Source of the DNA: Gamarada debralockiae
Taxonomy: Eukaryota > Ascomycota > Leotiomycetes > Helotiales > Hyphodiscaceae
Assembly: GCA_002803225.1 (NCBI GenBank)
Contig: NXFV01000482.1
Coordinates: forward strand, 1 to 64,000
Length of the DNA: 64,000 nucleotides
Direction: 5' to 3'
A program made the position numbers and the translations under genes. Within the stretch, counting starts at the first letter, position 1, and every line of letters starts with the position of its first letter. Shown piece by piece: positions 34,979 through 45,635 of the stretch. The notes under the pieces are model-generated. The model ran no database searches. It was not told where the DNA came from and worked only from the letters and a program-made list of their open reading frames with translations.

Positions 34979-36262
34979 TCATGTTCTTGCTCGCGGTAAA
35001 CATAAAAAACCGAAAAAAGGCATCTGCTTCGCACCCCTCATCTGCTGATGGCTTTTTTCATCTTCATGATTACTACCTTCTTCACGAGCTCTGTCTTGAA
35101 TAGGAAAGCCTCCTAAAAATCTTAAATAGTCCTGGTAAGATTCAAAAATGCTCTTCCACACATCTGGAAACAGCTCTTGGAGGTGTAGGTCGAAGTATTC
35201 TTGGGAAGTTTGATGCACCAGTCGGACAATACTGTCAGATCCGACATAGACTAGGTCCGCACAAGCAGATACCAGGCTGTCTTCATATGGCAAAGAGCCT
35301 TCATTGAAAGTTGTGACATCTTGTGAGAGGCTGACAGCTAAATGCAGATGCTTTATATTTATCGGGACAAGCGCATTAATGACCCAAAGAAGGATATGTT
35401 GGGCCATGCTCAAAGCATCGTCGTCTTGCTGCATAATTGCCTCCAGCAAGTTATCGTAGGTCTTGAATAGACTCGATAAGAGATTCTCCACCACGTCACG
35501 AGCAGCCTTCTTGCTCATAGCTCTCGCAATACTATCCATGGAAAGTTTGGCAAGCAGGAAAGATCCACCTGCAATCTCGACGATCTTGTCGATAATATGC
35601 TGTTGATATTTAGCGTCTATGTCTGGAAAAGTGTCGTTCATTTCAATGCGATCTTTGAGATACTTTGTGATGTCCTCAACGGACCCGCGGACCTCAACAC
35701 GGGCAGACAGTGAGAAGTCTGCGTGGGAGGTGAGTCTCTTAGCGTAACCATGACGCACGCTCCTGACTGGACCACAGCTTGGGAATTTCATATTTGGTGT
35801 CACCATTATCTTCTTGCCCTCTGTCGATTAATCTTGCCCATTTGGTAGTTGACCTTAATTTAATTTAATTTAATTTATTATTTTATTTTATTTTATTTTA
35901 TTTTATTTTTTCAGATTTTATTGAACGTTTCGTCCAGTCTATCAATTACAACGAAAGGCGAATGGAGTTTCTGCACTTCTGCTCTCAACAGTCTATAAAG
36001 TTCATGTAATGACAGAGGCGCGGCGAGCTGCAGTCCTTAAGAGCGCCTTTTGAATAGATCCAAGGCCTCCTTGGGGATGCCTAGCGGAATAGAAATTGTT
36101 TCAAAAGACATCCCATGATATCAGCGACGGACTGTGGTCTTTGTTCTCCGTATGTACAATAGATGAATGCAAGAGCCGTATCACCAGAGGAATGAGTCCC
36201 CAGGAACTTCACGACAGTGGAAGCAGCAACAGTCTTTCCAATTCCGGGGGATCCTTGGCACG
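34979..36262 (-). pseudogene. NACHT-type NLR relic, broken at a microsatellite
   Basis: Reading on the reverse strand, a P-loop (GSPGIGKT at about 36230-36255) is followed by 'FIYCTYGEQRPQSVADIMG', a stop, 'IPKEALDLF', and 'VVIDRLDETF' just before a pentanucleotide repeat near 35853-35911. Beyond the repeat, from 35806, a 275-residue open frame has the post-NACHT region (RVEVRGSVEDITKYLKDRI, AGGSFLLAKLSMDSI, RLVHQTSQEYF). The Walker B to sensor part between the two pieces is missing. There are stops and frame changes before the break, and the open piece has no natural start. This is a third NLR-type locus in the island, now dead. 36263-36620 holds nothing recognisable. Confidence 0.7.
35853..35911. 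repeat. Pentanucleotide microsatellite (taatt)n followed by (tttta)n
   Basis: There are about four copies of a taatt/aattt unit followed by about six copies of tttta. Its position is exactly where the NACHT relic loses its central part. It may be a deletion junction, or a later expansion inside dead sequence. Confidence 0.9.
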
Positions 36263-36620
36263 CCGATGAGTTGGGTAATAGCTGCGATGAGACCAGTTGC
36301 TGTAGCAGAATTCATCGCGATAGAATCAATGAAATGTCCTAATGTAAAATAAACGAGACTTTTGCTTGATGTGTTCTGGAAAGGGAGGCCATTGCTGAAG
36401 TGATGTGTTGTGATATTTTTAAGACGTGGCTTGCGAACGACAAGGCAGACTACACGATCTCGCCTCCTAACCACTCACAAAGCACTATGCACGCCATCTC
36501 CTCTGCGCATTCTAACGGGGTTTGGCACGCCGAAGAACGTACTAAATTATTTAAACAATCTACTCATCCTGATCCTTGAGTTACTCAAGAACCTTTTATT
36601 AAATCCCCCTCCTTGAAGCC

Positions 36621-37433
36621 ATGAAGACAACACCTCCCCCTCCAGGCCCTCTCTGTACCCGCTCATCACTCAAAGCGGACTTCCGCTCACTAGGCATAGT
36701 CCCCGGTTCCTTCCTCCTCGTGCACTCCTCTCTCAGCGGACTCGGCTTTGTCTGCGGCGGTGCCGAAGCCGTTATCTTCGCACTTCTTGACGCTCTCAGT
36801 TCACGGAACCCTAGTCGTGCCCAGCCACTCAGGCGAAAATTCCGACCCAGCGATGTAGCAGCATCCACCCGTACCATCAGCCTGGTGGCCCACGATCCGC
36901 GCCTCAATACTGCCATACGACCTACGTACCACCCGTACCCGTAGCATGGGAGTTATTGCCGAAACTCTATGCACTTGGCCTGGTGCGGTCCGGAGCGGGC
37001 ATCCGCAGACATCGTTCGCAGCAGTTGGGTCTCAGGCACGTGAGATTGTGGATGGACATGCCCTAGATTGTATGCTGGGTGAGTGAGTCCTTTGGCGAGG
37101 CTGGAGGAGAGGGACGCGATGGTTTTGTTGCTTGGTGTGGGGTGGGATGTCTGTGCGGCATTTCATTTGGCTGAGTACCGGAGTCAGAGTCCGGCAATGG
37201 AGGACAATTCTTTTGCTGTGATGACTGAGCAAGGTAGGGAATGGATGACGGTAAGAGATGCATCCATCAATGGCGATGACTTTGACAGGATGGGTGAGAG
37301 CTTCGAGAGTGAAGGGTCTGTAGTCCGTGGTAGAGTTGGCGGAGCGGATGCGAGGCTCTTCTCCCTTTCTGATGTAGTCAAGTATGCAGAGAGTTGGTTG
37401 CCGTTGCATCGGCCCTGTAAAACAGAATCATAG
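36621..37433 (+). pseudogene. AAC(3)-family aminoglycoside N3-acetyltransferase relic
   Basis: The start (SLKADFRSLGIVPGSFLLVHSSLSGLGFVCGGAEAV) is the hallmark of the AAC(3)/antibiotic N-acetyltransferase family (Pfam PF02522), which transfers acetyl from acetyl-CoA to an amine. Further family blocks occur downstream: MGVIAET, then GHPQTSFAA, and MVLLLGVGWDVCAAFHLAEYR. They lie in shifted frames. Lesions visible are a frame change near 36800, an in-frame TAG at 36856-36858 where Trp is usual, and a second frame change near 37081. The gene is broken and is not expected to give an active enzyme. The family is mainly bacterial but also occurs in fungi, so transfer in the distant past is possible but not shown. 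Confidence 0.75.
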
Positions 37434-39080
37434 CAATAGGCTTGATCGCTCCAGCTTTGTATTGACCGCCAGCCATATTTCGAGATGCAGGAGAGGCTGA
37501 TGGCTGCGCCACTGTAATTCAAGTTTCGAACTTATTCTCTAACACTAAACTAAGGATAAGACAGAGCATATTCCTCTTTCCAATTTGAATGAACAATTCA
37601 TGAGAGTGCAATCTGCCCAAACTTGGATTTCAGTTGTGAATGATTGGGCTACCTCCTCCCCTTACATACATGCTCCTCAACACAAGTTTCAAAGCTTTGA
37701 ATACTGACGCTGGCGGGCAGAAGGCACACTGTATGCCTACCCTCCAATCGCGTTCGGTCTCCAATATTCGCACGACAAGCTCTGCGCACTTGCTAGAAGC
37801 AATCGAAGGACTTGCCATCGATCTCAAAAAGTTTCGTTCTCTTCCCACAGCTTTGAAGACCTTTTCGTACTGTCTGGCGTCACTCGATGAACATGATTCA
37901 TCAAGGAACGTGTTCAACAGCTTCTTCCACACTGGAGGAAAGATTTCGCAATAACAAGCCCAATATCACCTGTTCTGGCAACAACCAAGCAAATGCAAGA
38001 TTCTAGCCCACCCCCAAATCAAATTACCAAAACCGGCACCCATGGTAAAATGATGGCGTTGCGGGGCAACCACCTCTTGTCAGAAAATAATGTCCGAATG
38101 GGCCGATGCTGACGATAAACGACGAAGAAAATGATGGAGATGTGTGCGTGTGGAACCTCCGGTGCTACCTGAGGTGAGACGTATTACGTCGATAGATTCG
38201 TTCCGAGCTCATGTGATACTGAGAGCTGAGAATTGTAGTAATGGAGGGCTATAAGGCTGGATCTGATGACCCTATCGCTTCGTATCCGAGAGGGGTTACT
38301 TTGAGGTTGCTCCTCGTTGTCTTGGAATCGGAGGTGTGGTGGATTAGTGTGGGGGAAAGGGATGTTGCGACCGTAGCTGGACTCATGGTGTGCAATCAAA
38401 ACTACCACTAGATGCACACCCTTAAAAACCTACTCTCACCAGAAGTATCCCCTGAATATTTATATAAATTATTTTCAGTACTTCTTCCCGATAACTGTCT
38501 GCGGTATTGGACGAGCTTCAACACCTTTAACTCCACTTGGATCAGCTCAAGTTGTGCTGTCCATCAGAATTCGAAAGCAGCAGTCCCCCCAAGGAACGAG
38601 TTCCTCTCTAATGATGAGTATGAAGTCTAAGATCTTTTGCCGTCGAGATGGTACCGCGATGATAAGATCTTCCAACTTGAAAGGCGTGCTGTATCCTCGA
38701 GAATAGGCTTTCTTCTAGCTCCTTTAAAATAGGTACAAGCTCACAAAACTATGTTAGTCCTGGCACACCGCATCTTTCACAGCGCGCTTCCACAAGGGTG
38801 GCAATTATTTGACATTGGAGATGTTTGCGTGGCCTTTCTTTCTCATCAGAGACAAGGATGGGAACATTGTGAGCGATATCCTTTTCCTTGGAAAGGATAG
38901 CTGATGTAAAAATGAAAGAATGCTTTCCATAATATTTGCCGCCATCGCGGACATCCAGTCACATTAAAGTAGTCAGGCTCGACGACCGTTTTGGCTTGCC
39001 GATTCACAATTGGTACATCTTCCACTCATCTTTACTTGTATCATACGTTAACATTTAATGCATTAGGTCCTACCCCCCTA
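37434..39080. other. Intergenic, nothing recognised
   Basis: Open frames of 70-105 residues occur at 37630-37954 (both strands) and 38412-38630, but they overlap and show no family motif. There is no clear repeat or RNA gene. The segment separates two enzyme relics and is probably decayed sequence. Confidence 0.35.
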
Positions 39081-39981
39081 CTGGAAGTCTCCACAAATCT
39101 CCAGAATACATGAATCGCCCCAATTTCAATCTAGAGGAATACTCTCTCTTCAAGGTCCACACGCACGTGATAGCTCAAGGCTTCATTTCCATCAACTTCG
39201 ACAGCGGTCCCACGCCAACCATCGCATTCACCGACCAATTCGGCGACGATTTCGACCCTACACCCACCTCAGCAACCGGAAAAGTAATCGGCGACGAATA
39301 CGCCTTCTTTCTACCGCCATCAAAATGGGAGGACGATCACACATGGGATATCATTCCAAGCGGGCACGAACTTCAACTGGAAGACTTTCGTCGACGGCTA
39401 CCAAGAGTGTCTTCATTGCGCATGTGCGCATCCAAGTGTTCTCCCTTAGGACTTCGATTTAAAGGCTTTCTATTTCCGGCAGGGAATTGGACAATCGCGT
39501 GCGTGGATTCCTGCCGCCGCTTAGGGAAGATTTGGATCGGAGTGAGAGTTATATCACTTGGTTGTATCCGCTGGGCTATATTATTTTCAGTGATAATGCG
39601 CTTTTGATTGCGAGGTTTGATGCGAAGGGTGTGCTGGATACGAGATATCAGAGCGAGACTATCGCAGGACCTCGATGAAGAAACCCAATGAAGAGCATGA
39701 TAAGTGGCTTGAGAATGATGTTGGGTATTCGCGGATTATAGAGACGGAAGATGTGGAGCTTGCCGTTGCAGCGCAGAAGGGGTTTAATAATGGGGTGTTG
39801 GGGAAGGGGAGATTGCATCCTAGACGAGGTATGCACTCTGGTTCATTTGGGGGGCTAAGATGAGGAAAGTACTGGTTACAAGACAGAACATGGAGTGCTA
39901 TGGTATCAGAACAAAGTGCGAAAGACGCTGGAGGAACAACTCGAGTTGGAGTTGAAGGAGAAGGAGACGTTTGGCTATTGA
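39081..39981 (+). pseudogene. Rieske non-haem iron oxygenase relic (choline monooxygenase-like), 5'-truncated
   Basis: The C-terminal catalytic domain of a ring-hydroxylating/choline-monooxygenase-type enzyme is recognisable: 'KSPEYMNRPNFNLEEYSLFKVHTHV', 'NWKTFVDGYQECLHC', 'ITWLYPLGYIIFSDNALL' and 'ETEDVELAVAAQKGFNNGVLG'. The last exon ends in a charged helix and TGA at 39979-39981 after an intron starting near 39829. The Rieske [2Fe-2S] domain that should precede it is absent. The NWKTF block is in another frame from the first segment and hits TAG at 39447-39449. A third frame carries the rest. This is a dead gene fragment. Confidence 0.75.
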
Positions 39982-41447
39982 TTCCCAAAGATCAGAGCGC
40001 TTTCGTGGAAGAGGACAAGATATGTAAGATGATGGGGCCTGAGATTGAGTGGTGAGAACTTTTGAGAATGAGGAGGTTCTGGATTTAAGTGTTTCTATGC
40101 TCTGACGGTAAACTGGGATTTCACAGCAATGAAATTGCCTGAGTAGACTATTTTGTAATGGAAGTGTTTAGCTTAGACCCACTTACGATTACTTTGATAC
40201 TCTGTATTCGCTATGGGTGGCGACGACGTGATGAGACTGTGACATGGTGTGTGGAGGGTACAAGGAGACTTGAGTGTGGCTGACTGTGGAACGTGGGGGT
40301 GGTTGCGAAAGTTGATTTCACATGGAAGTGAGGGGATGTCGAACTACGACTACCCCGTTCGTCATCTGATTCATCCATGACCGCTTTCGGGTCCATCAGA
40401 GACATCTCTAGGATATTTGAATTTCTGCGGTCCGTAGGTTGAATGGCTCGGCCCTATCCGGCTTCTTGGAGTGGCAAAAAGGTTTGAAATCGTCTGGATA
40501 TCCATCCGGGTAGTTGCATCTGTCATCCAAGAAGTCAAACCTCAATTGCTAAATGAGGGGTGAAATTTTAGGACACGAACATTTTAAAGAATGTGATCAA
40601 TCTAAAACGTAGAGACTTCTCTATCTTCCAAAACCAAGATCTTTACGAGGAAGTTGAAGTGAAACCCTCTCAGAAACAAGTGACCCCCAATTCGGACTTA
40701 AAAATCAAGCTTTCCTCGATTGAAGGGTATCTGCATGATCAACCCCAAAGTGTCAGAATGACTCGCGGCAGGAGAGGATGATAAGTGTCCTCAAAGCTGA
40801 TGCTGCAGGACGAACCCCCGAGCGACCTTTTATAAATCCATATGATCACGGGACCTTCGTTTTAAGATTTCCCCATAGAACCTTCTGTGCTCCTTTGACT
40901 TTTGCTTTCTTCCCTAGCTTTGGCCAATGAAAATCCCATTGAAATTAATTTCATGGTTACACCGCGGGAAGCGCTTCTTCTTTCTGCAAGGATATCTCGC
41001 CCCCAAGAAAATAACTCCACCTTCCTGTTCGACAGCTTCATCTCCCCCAAAAAATTTCAATCCCAAAGGCCTGGTTAAAGTTTATTCAATAATATCGAAG
41101 GATCAAGATCCATTCACTCGTCACCGAGAACCTGGGACTCGAAGCGGGAAGCATTATTCTCGAAAGGCAACGGAAAGAGTCAACCTTCGCTAGGGAAATT
41201 CGAGGCGGTCTGAGCTTTGTATCTTCAATCTCGAGGCCTGGCCATCTCTCTTTCATACATAAGCATACGACTACTACTTCACTAAAGAACGAGGCTTGGT
41301 CAGCTCTTCCAAGTGAATCAGATCTTTCCTCAATATCCCTCTACTTTAGCACGCGAATAGCTCTCCTCCATCCACGAACACGCACACGACACTTGAGACA
41401 ATTACCCCCACCTCAGCCCCGCGATCGCGACATCGATACACCGCACA
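39982..41447. other. Intergenic upstream of the CCCH protein gene
   Basis: No gene is supported. The last ~400 bp probably contain the promoter and a long 5' leader of the zinc-finger gene (pyrimidine-rich from about 41220). Small open frames near 40593 and 40927 lack any family features. Confidence 0.4.
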
Positions 41448-43404
41448 ATGCTGAGCAACGCCGGTGCTTCCAACAGAATGCCTGGCCACCAAGAGTTTAG
41501 ACATATGAGCACTGGGTCTTTGAACATCCCACCTGGCGGACTGAATGGATCTATGAATGGTCCACCACCACATATGGGTCCTACGACACGATTCGACGGC
41601 CCACGAAGCCCTCCAGGAAAGCAAAGTCAGTTTCCAATACTCTAGAGCACGGCATTCAATGCTGACGAGATTTTGAACAACAGATACATCACACGTTCCG
41701 TGTAAATTCTTCCGGCAAGGCGCATGTCAGGCTGGTAATTCCTGCCCCTTCAGCCACGATCTAGCGAGTACAGTTGATAATGTCTGCAAATATTTCGCAA
41801 AGGTTAGTTGATGCCATAATTCTTCTACGAAAACTGACTAATTTTCAAAGGGCAACTGCAAATTCGGTCCAAAATGCGCGAACGTTCACGTCCTGCCTGA
41901 CGGGCGCCGGGTAAATTACAAAGGAGGACCAATGGTCGGGATAGGATCACACTTGAATCTTGGAGGACGAGTCAACCCGGATACATATCATGCGCAAAAC
42001 TCGGCGCTGACTAGCTCCTTTATGCGTGCCAATGGAGTACCTCCTTCACCCTATGGCCAACAATACTCTCCTTTCGCGAATCAAGATGATGCCTTTCCCC
42101 CTCTAGCCGGGCGTCAGGCAAGCATCGATATTACGGTCCCGACAATTGATACGAGTTACGCTTCGCATCCAGGCTCGAACTATGGCTCACCAAGAGACGA
42201 AGATCTGAATCGATTTGGCCTTGGTCTCTCTCCAGCTGCTGCGAAGGGCTTGAGTGTTTTGGATGCGCCGTTACCGTCTTCGTTTGATAGCAATGGTGTC
42301 TCTTATTACGCAAGACAAGGCCCCATTGCGTCCTCGGTGCCAACAAAATTCGGACTCGAATCACCTCCAGGATCTGTTGGAGCAGCTAGAGATGGACGAA
42401 CTTCTGAAGCACTGAAGAGTTTGCATAGTTCTGCTTTCGGAGACGATACCAGAGACCGATTCAATGGCATTCCTTCCTCCCCGCCCTCTGAAGAGTACTT
42501 TGGAAAGAGAGCTATGCATTCCCACCGATTTGCGAAATCAAAGGTCATGTCTGCAAGTCTACCGAAGGCTGTGGATCAAGATTGGGAGGCAGGCTTTACA
42601 TTCGAGGAGGATTATTTACCCGATACCTTGAAGGATCTCATGACACCCCAGGAGAAAGCCAGAAGAGGATCGCGGAATGCCGATGAGGAAGGAAGACTTA
42701 TTCACAGCGGTACAGGTACTCCAAATAATGAAACAGCAAGCAAATTCGGTTCACCCTCTAATGCCAGCCCTTCAAGATGGGGTCCCCTTTTCCAACGCCA
42801 TCAACAGCAAAAGGAAGAGGAAGAAAAGGCAGCAGCTTCCCGTGCATCAGCTTTCGGTCATGTTGGCTCGCCGCTCCGCAATTCCTCTCTTCACCCTGGC
42901 GCCAGCCCCAGCTCCAGACCAATAGCCCGACCCAGCGTATCTGGCGACACATCTCCTTTTATCGCCTCTCCACCCCGCCAAAGCTCGATGTCAATCATCT
43001 CTCAACAACTCCAACGAACCCGTTTGTCTAGAGCAGAATCTAGTGGCAGCGATCCAGGTCTCCATCCAGTATCAGCTGCTCGTGTATCCAGCAATCCTAT
43101 CGGCTCAGGTGCTGTGAGAACTGGTCTTGGTGGCGAGAGACAGGTCAGCTCGAGTAGTATAGGCAATGGTGGTAGTGGCAGATTTACCACGCCTATTGGT
43201 GAGGAGCAAGAGGAGCAAGGAGAGTTTGTCTTCAATATGGATGATATGGAAGCGGACAAGAAAGGCGAGAAGAGAAATAGTGGTGGTTGGACCTTCGCTG
43301 GTGGTACACGAAGCCCGCACCTAGGTCCGATCGGCGGAAGTCGCAATGGCGTGTCCAGCACCACGAATGGTGGGGCTTTGGATGGTATGTTTGGTGCTCG
43401 ATAA
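41448..43404 (+). CDS. CCCH zinc-finger protein (two tandem fingers, Lee1-like)
   Basis: Exons 41448-41625, 41684-41802 and 41851-43404 encode about 616 residues. Two adjacent CX7CX5CX3H fingers lie near residues 64-115: the first begins CKFFRQGAC and the second CKYFAKGNC. They are followed by a long Ser/Pro/Gly-rich, presumably disordered region with the conserved-looking patches 'RFAKSKVMSASLPKAVDQDWEAGF' and 'FVFNMDDMEAD'. This layout resembles the poorly characterised yeast Lee1 group of RNA-binding zinc-finger proteins. Binding to RNA is inferred from the finger type only. No lesion is seen. Confidence 0.88.
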
Positions 43405-44415
43405 TATGCTTACTAGCCATCGAATTATCATCCAAACAGATCAACAACAGCGATCAGGGAAGGGCCAGCCATTCATCCCGCCCAGCTGCTTCAATACAGT
43501 GAGACTTTTGGAGCATATTGAAAGCGCCACATTGAAACTGGGGTCATACTGGGATTGGATCATACAACTCTTGGGGAAAATTGCTTCTCATTGTATCATA
43601 GAATAACAGGAGCCTGCATTGGAATGCCGTGGTTGGGGCGGTCTTCTTTTCAGGAGTACAAATAGCACGCTTTGGGTCATAGATTGGTTGGTCATGAAAT
43701 AGGAAATATAACATACGGAAGAATATTTCCATGCAACTGCTTGGGAACAACGGCTCTGGATCCTAGATGAAGCCCCGAAAAAAGAACACCATGTTAGCCA
43801 CGTGACAAAGATCCAATCATCCACGTGCTCTCAGTCGGAGTAAAAACCGTCCACCTTTTGGCCAGCGAGAACACCAAAATGCACCTACTCAAACTATTGA
43901 TTCGTCGCCCTTCCGCTTTTGAAAATTTGTAGAACTCGGAGTAATGCTTCTCGAGAAGGAATTAACTCTATAGCTCAAAATAGTTATATCGTGAATTAAT
44001 TCGATGTTGACGAGAATACGGATTTGTTGAATTTGTACGCGGTGCCCAAAATCGGCCACTTTTTTCTCCGACTGAGAGCACGTGATAACCTTCGATAGAC
44101 GCCTCAGGCCGACATCCGGCCGAGATCAGAACCATCGTCAAAAACTATTTTCAAAAGAGCGCAGTCAACCCCAAGTTCCTGCAAGTCCAAAGTCCAAAGT
44201 CCTCAATTCAACAAATCTCTCGCTCATAAGCCCACCTCTTTTCTATCAAAGATCTGGCATTTCATCTCCCTTACCCATCAAAAGGGCTCCCTCTCGTTAG
44301 GGCTTGTGGCCCTTCCTCTCGCCAAAACTTTTCGCGCTAACCCCCATCAATTCTCGAAATCATTTTTTGAACCTCAAGACAACGACAAGTCAACGGCATC
44401 CACCAACACGCAAAG
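43405..44415. other. Intergenic between CCCH gene and ribosomal protein gene
   Basis: This stretch contains the foldback element at 43822-44084 and, downstream of it, the pyrimidine-rich promoter/leader expected for a ribosomal protein gene (ctctcgctc..., 44210-44330). No other coding sequence is supported. Confidence 0.45.
43822..44084. mobile_element. Foldback/MITE-like element with 19-bp perfect ends
   Basis: The sequence cacgtgctctcagtcggag at 43822-43840 recurs as its exact reverse complement at 44066-44084. Inside the arms a further ~25 bp are similar but diverged (ccttttggcc against ggccgattttggg). The centre (about 220 bp) has no coding capacity. Each end carries a CACGTG palindrome. 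No certain target-site duplication is seen. Confidence 0.6.
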
Positions 44416-45254
44416 ATGCCTACCCACTTGAGCAAAACCCGCAAGCAGTATGTCTCCATCTTCCGATTCTCTCGACTATTCAATTGTCTCTGCGCCGCCA
44501 GCCACTCTTCTCCCTCACCTTTCTCCCGATTACGATTTGCTGATGGGCGAATGATGGGCTGGGGATGGCTTCACACCCAAGGGATGGGATGTAGTTGGGA
44601 AATGTATGCTGATGATACCTGTGTAATAGTCGCGGCCACGTCTCCGCCGGTCACGGTCGTGTAGGAAAGCACCGCAAGCATCCCGGTGGTAGAGGTCTTG
44701 CTGGTGGACAACACCACCACCGAACAAACATGGACAAGTACCATCCCGGTTATTTTGGAAAGGTCGGAATGCGATATTTCCACAAGCAGGGCAACCACTT
44801 CTGGAAGCCGATTATCAACTTGGATAAGGTATGTGTGGTCTTTCATATCCTGGTGAAGGGTTGGGAGGGGAAAGGAGTGTGGGCATTGGAGGGAGGCATT
44901 GGGATGAGATTGGGGCCACACGATGCGGCAAGAGAAGCGGCAGATGGAGAGAGATTGATGGAGGGTGTTGGAACTGGAATTGGGTTGAACGAAGGATATG
45001 TGGAGGACCTCTGCTAACAATCCCTCCCACAGCTCTGGTCCTTAATCCCCGCCGAAAAGCGCGATAGTTACCTCGCCGAAGGCGCCAAGAAAGACACCGT
45101 CCCCGTCCTCGACCTTCTCCCCCTTGGATACAGCAAAGTGTTAGGCAAGGGCCGACTCCCCGACGTTCCCCTCGTCGTGCGCGCAAGATGGTTCAGCAAG
45201 GAGGCCGAGCGGAAGATTACTGAGGCTGGTGGTGTTGTTGAGCTGGTCGCATAG
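44416..45254 (+). CDS. RPL28: 60S ribosomal protein uL15 (yeast L28)
   Basis: This is a large-subunit ribosomal protein. Exons 44416-44447, 44630-44828 and 45033-45254 give 150 residues, one more than yeast L28. The sequence is highly conserved: [61 protein letters not shown] and AGGVVELVA at the end. Both introns (182 and 204 bp) are longer than others in the window, as is common in fungal ribosomal protein genes. I looked for snoRNA boxes in them and found no convincing C/D pair. Confidence 0.97.
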
Positions 45255-45635
45255 AGGAGCGTTTTTCGTCTGTCAATTGCAAAGGAATGGATGCATGGGA
45301 AGGGTTTCGTGGCTTGGCTGATGAATATGGCTTGCCTTGCGGAGTTCATCATACGAAATGAATAAAAACCTTCAAGACCAATGTTGCTTATTTTCTTGTG
45401 ATGGTGGTGAGAGTGCGGTGGGAAAGGGAGAGGGCGTGGTTTGACTTGATTTGATTACTATGTTACGAATTATGTGCGGATGCTATGGTATCTTGGCTGA
45501 CAACACAGGCGCCTCTAAATGCTCCAAAATGCTACAGCAAACCGGCCAGCAACGCTAAATATGTACAGCGAACGCCATTCTATGCTTCTCACCATACGCC
45601 ATTTCACAGCAAACGCCTCCCTTCCGCAAAGTATC

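Noticed and set aside
37630..37954. Antisense pair of ~100-residue ORFs as a gene
   Set aside because: Both strands are open over the same bases and neither product resembles a protein family; chance open frames are likely in GC-balanced DNA.
42131..43447. Reverse-strand ORFs across the CCCH gene
   Set aside because: Shadows of Ser/Pro-rich codons in the forward gene; no independent features.
44448..45032. Possible box C/D snoRNAs in the RPL28 introns
   Set aside because: Only isolated TGATG-like strings; no matched D box, terminal stem or spacing.
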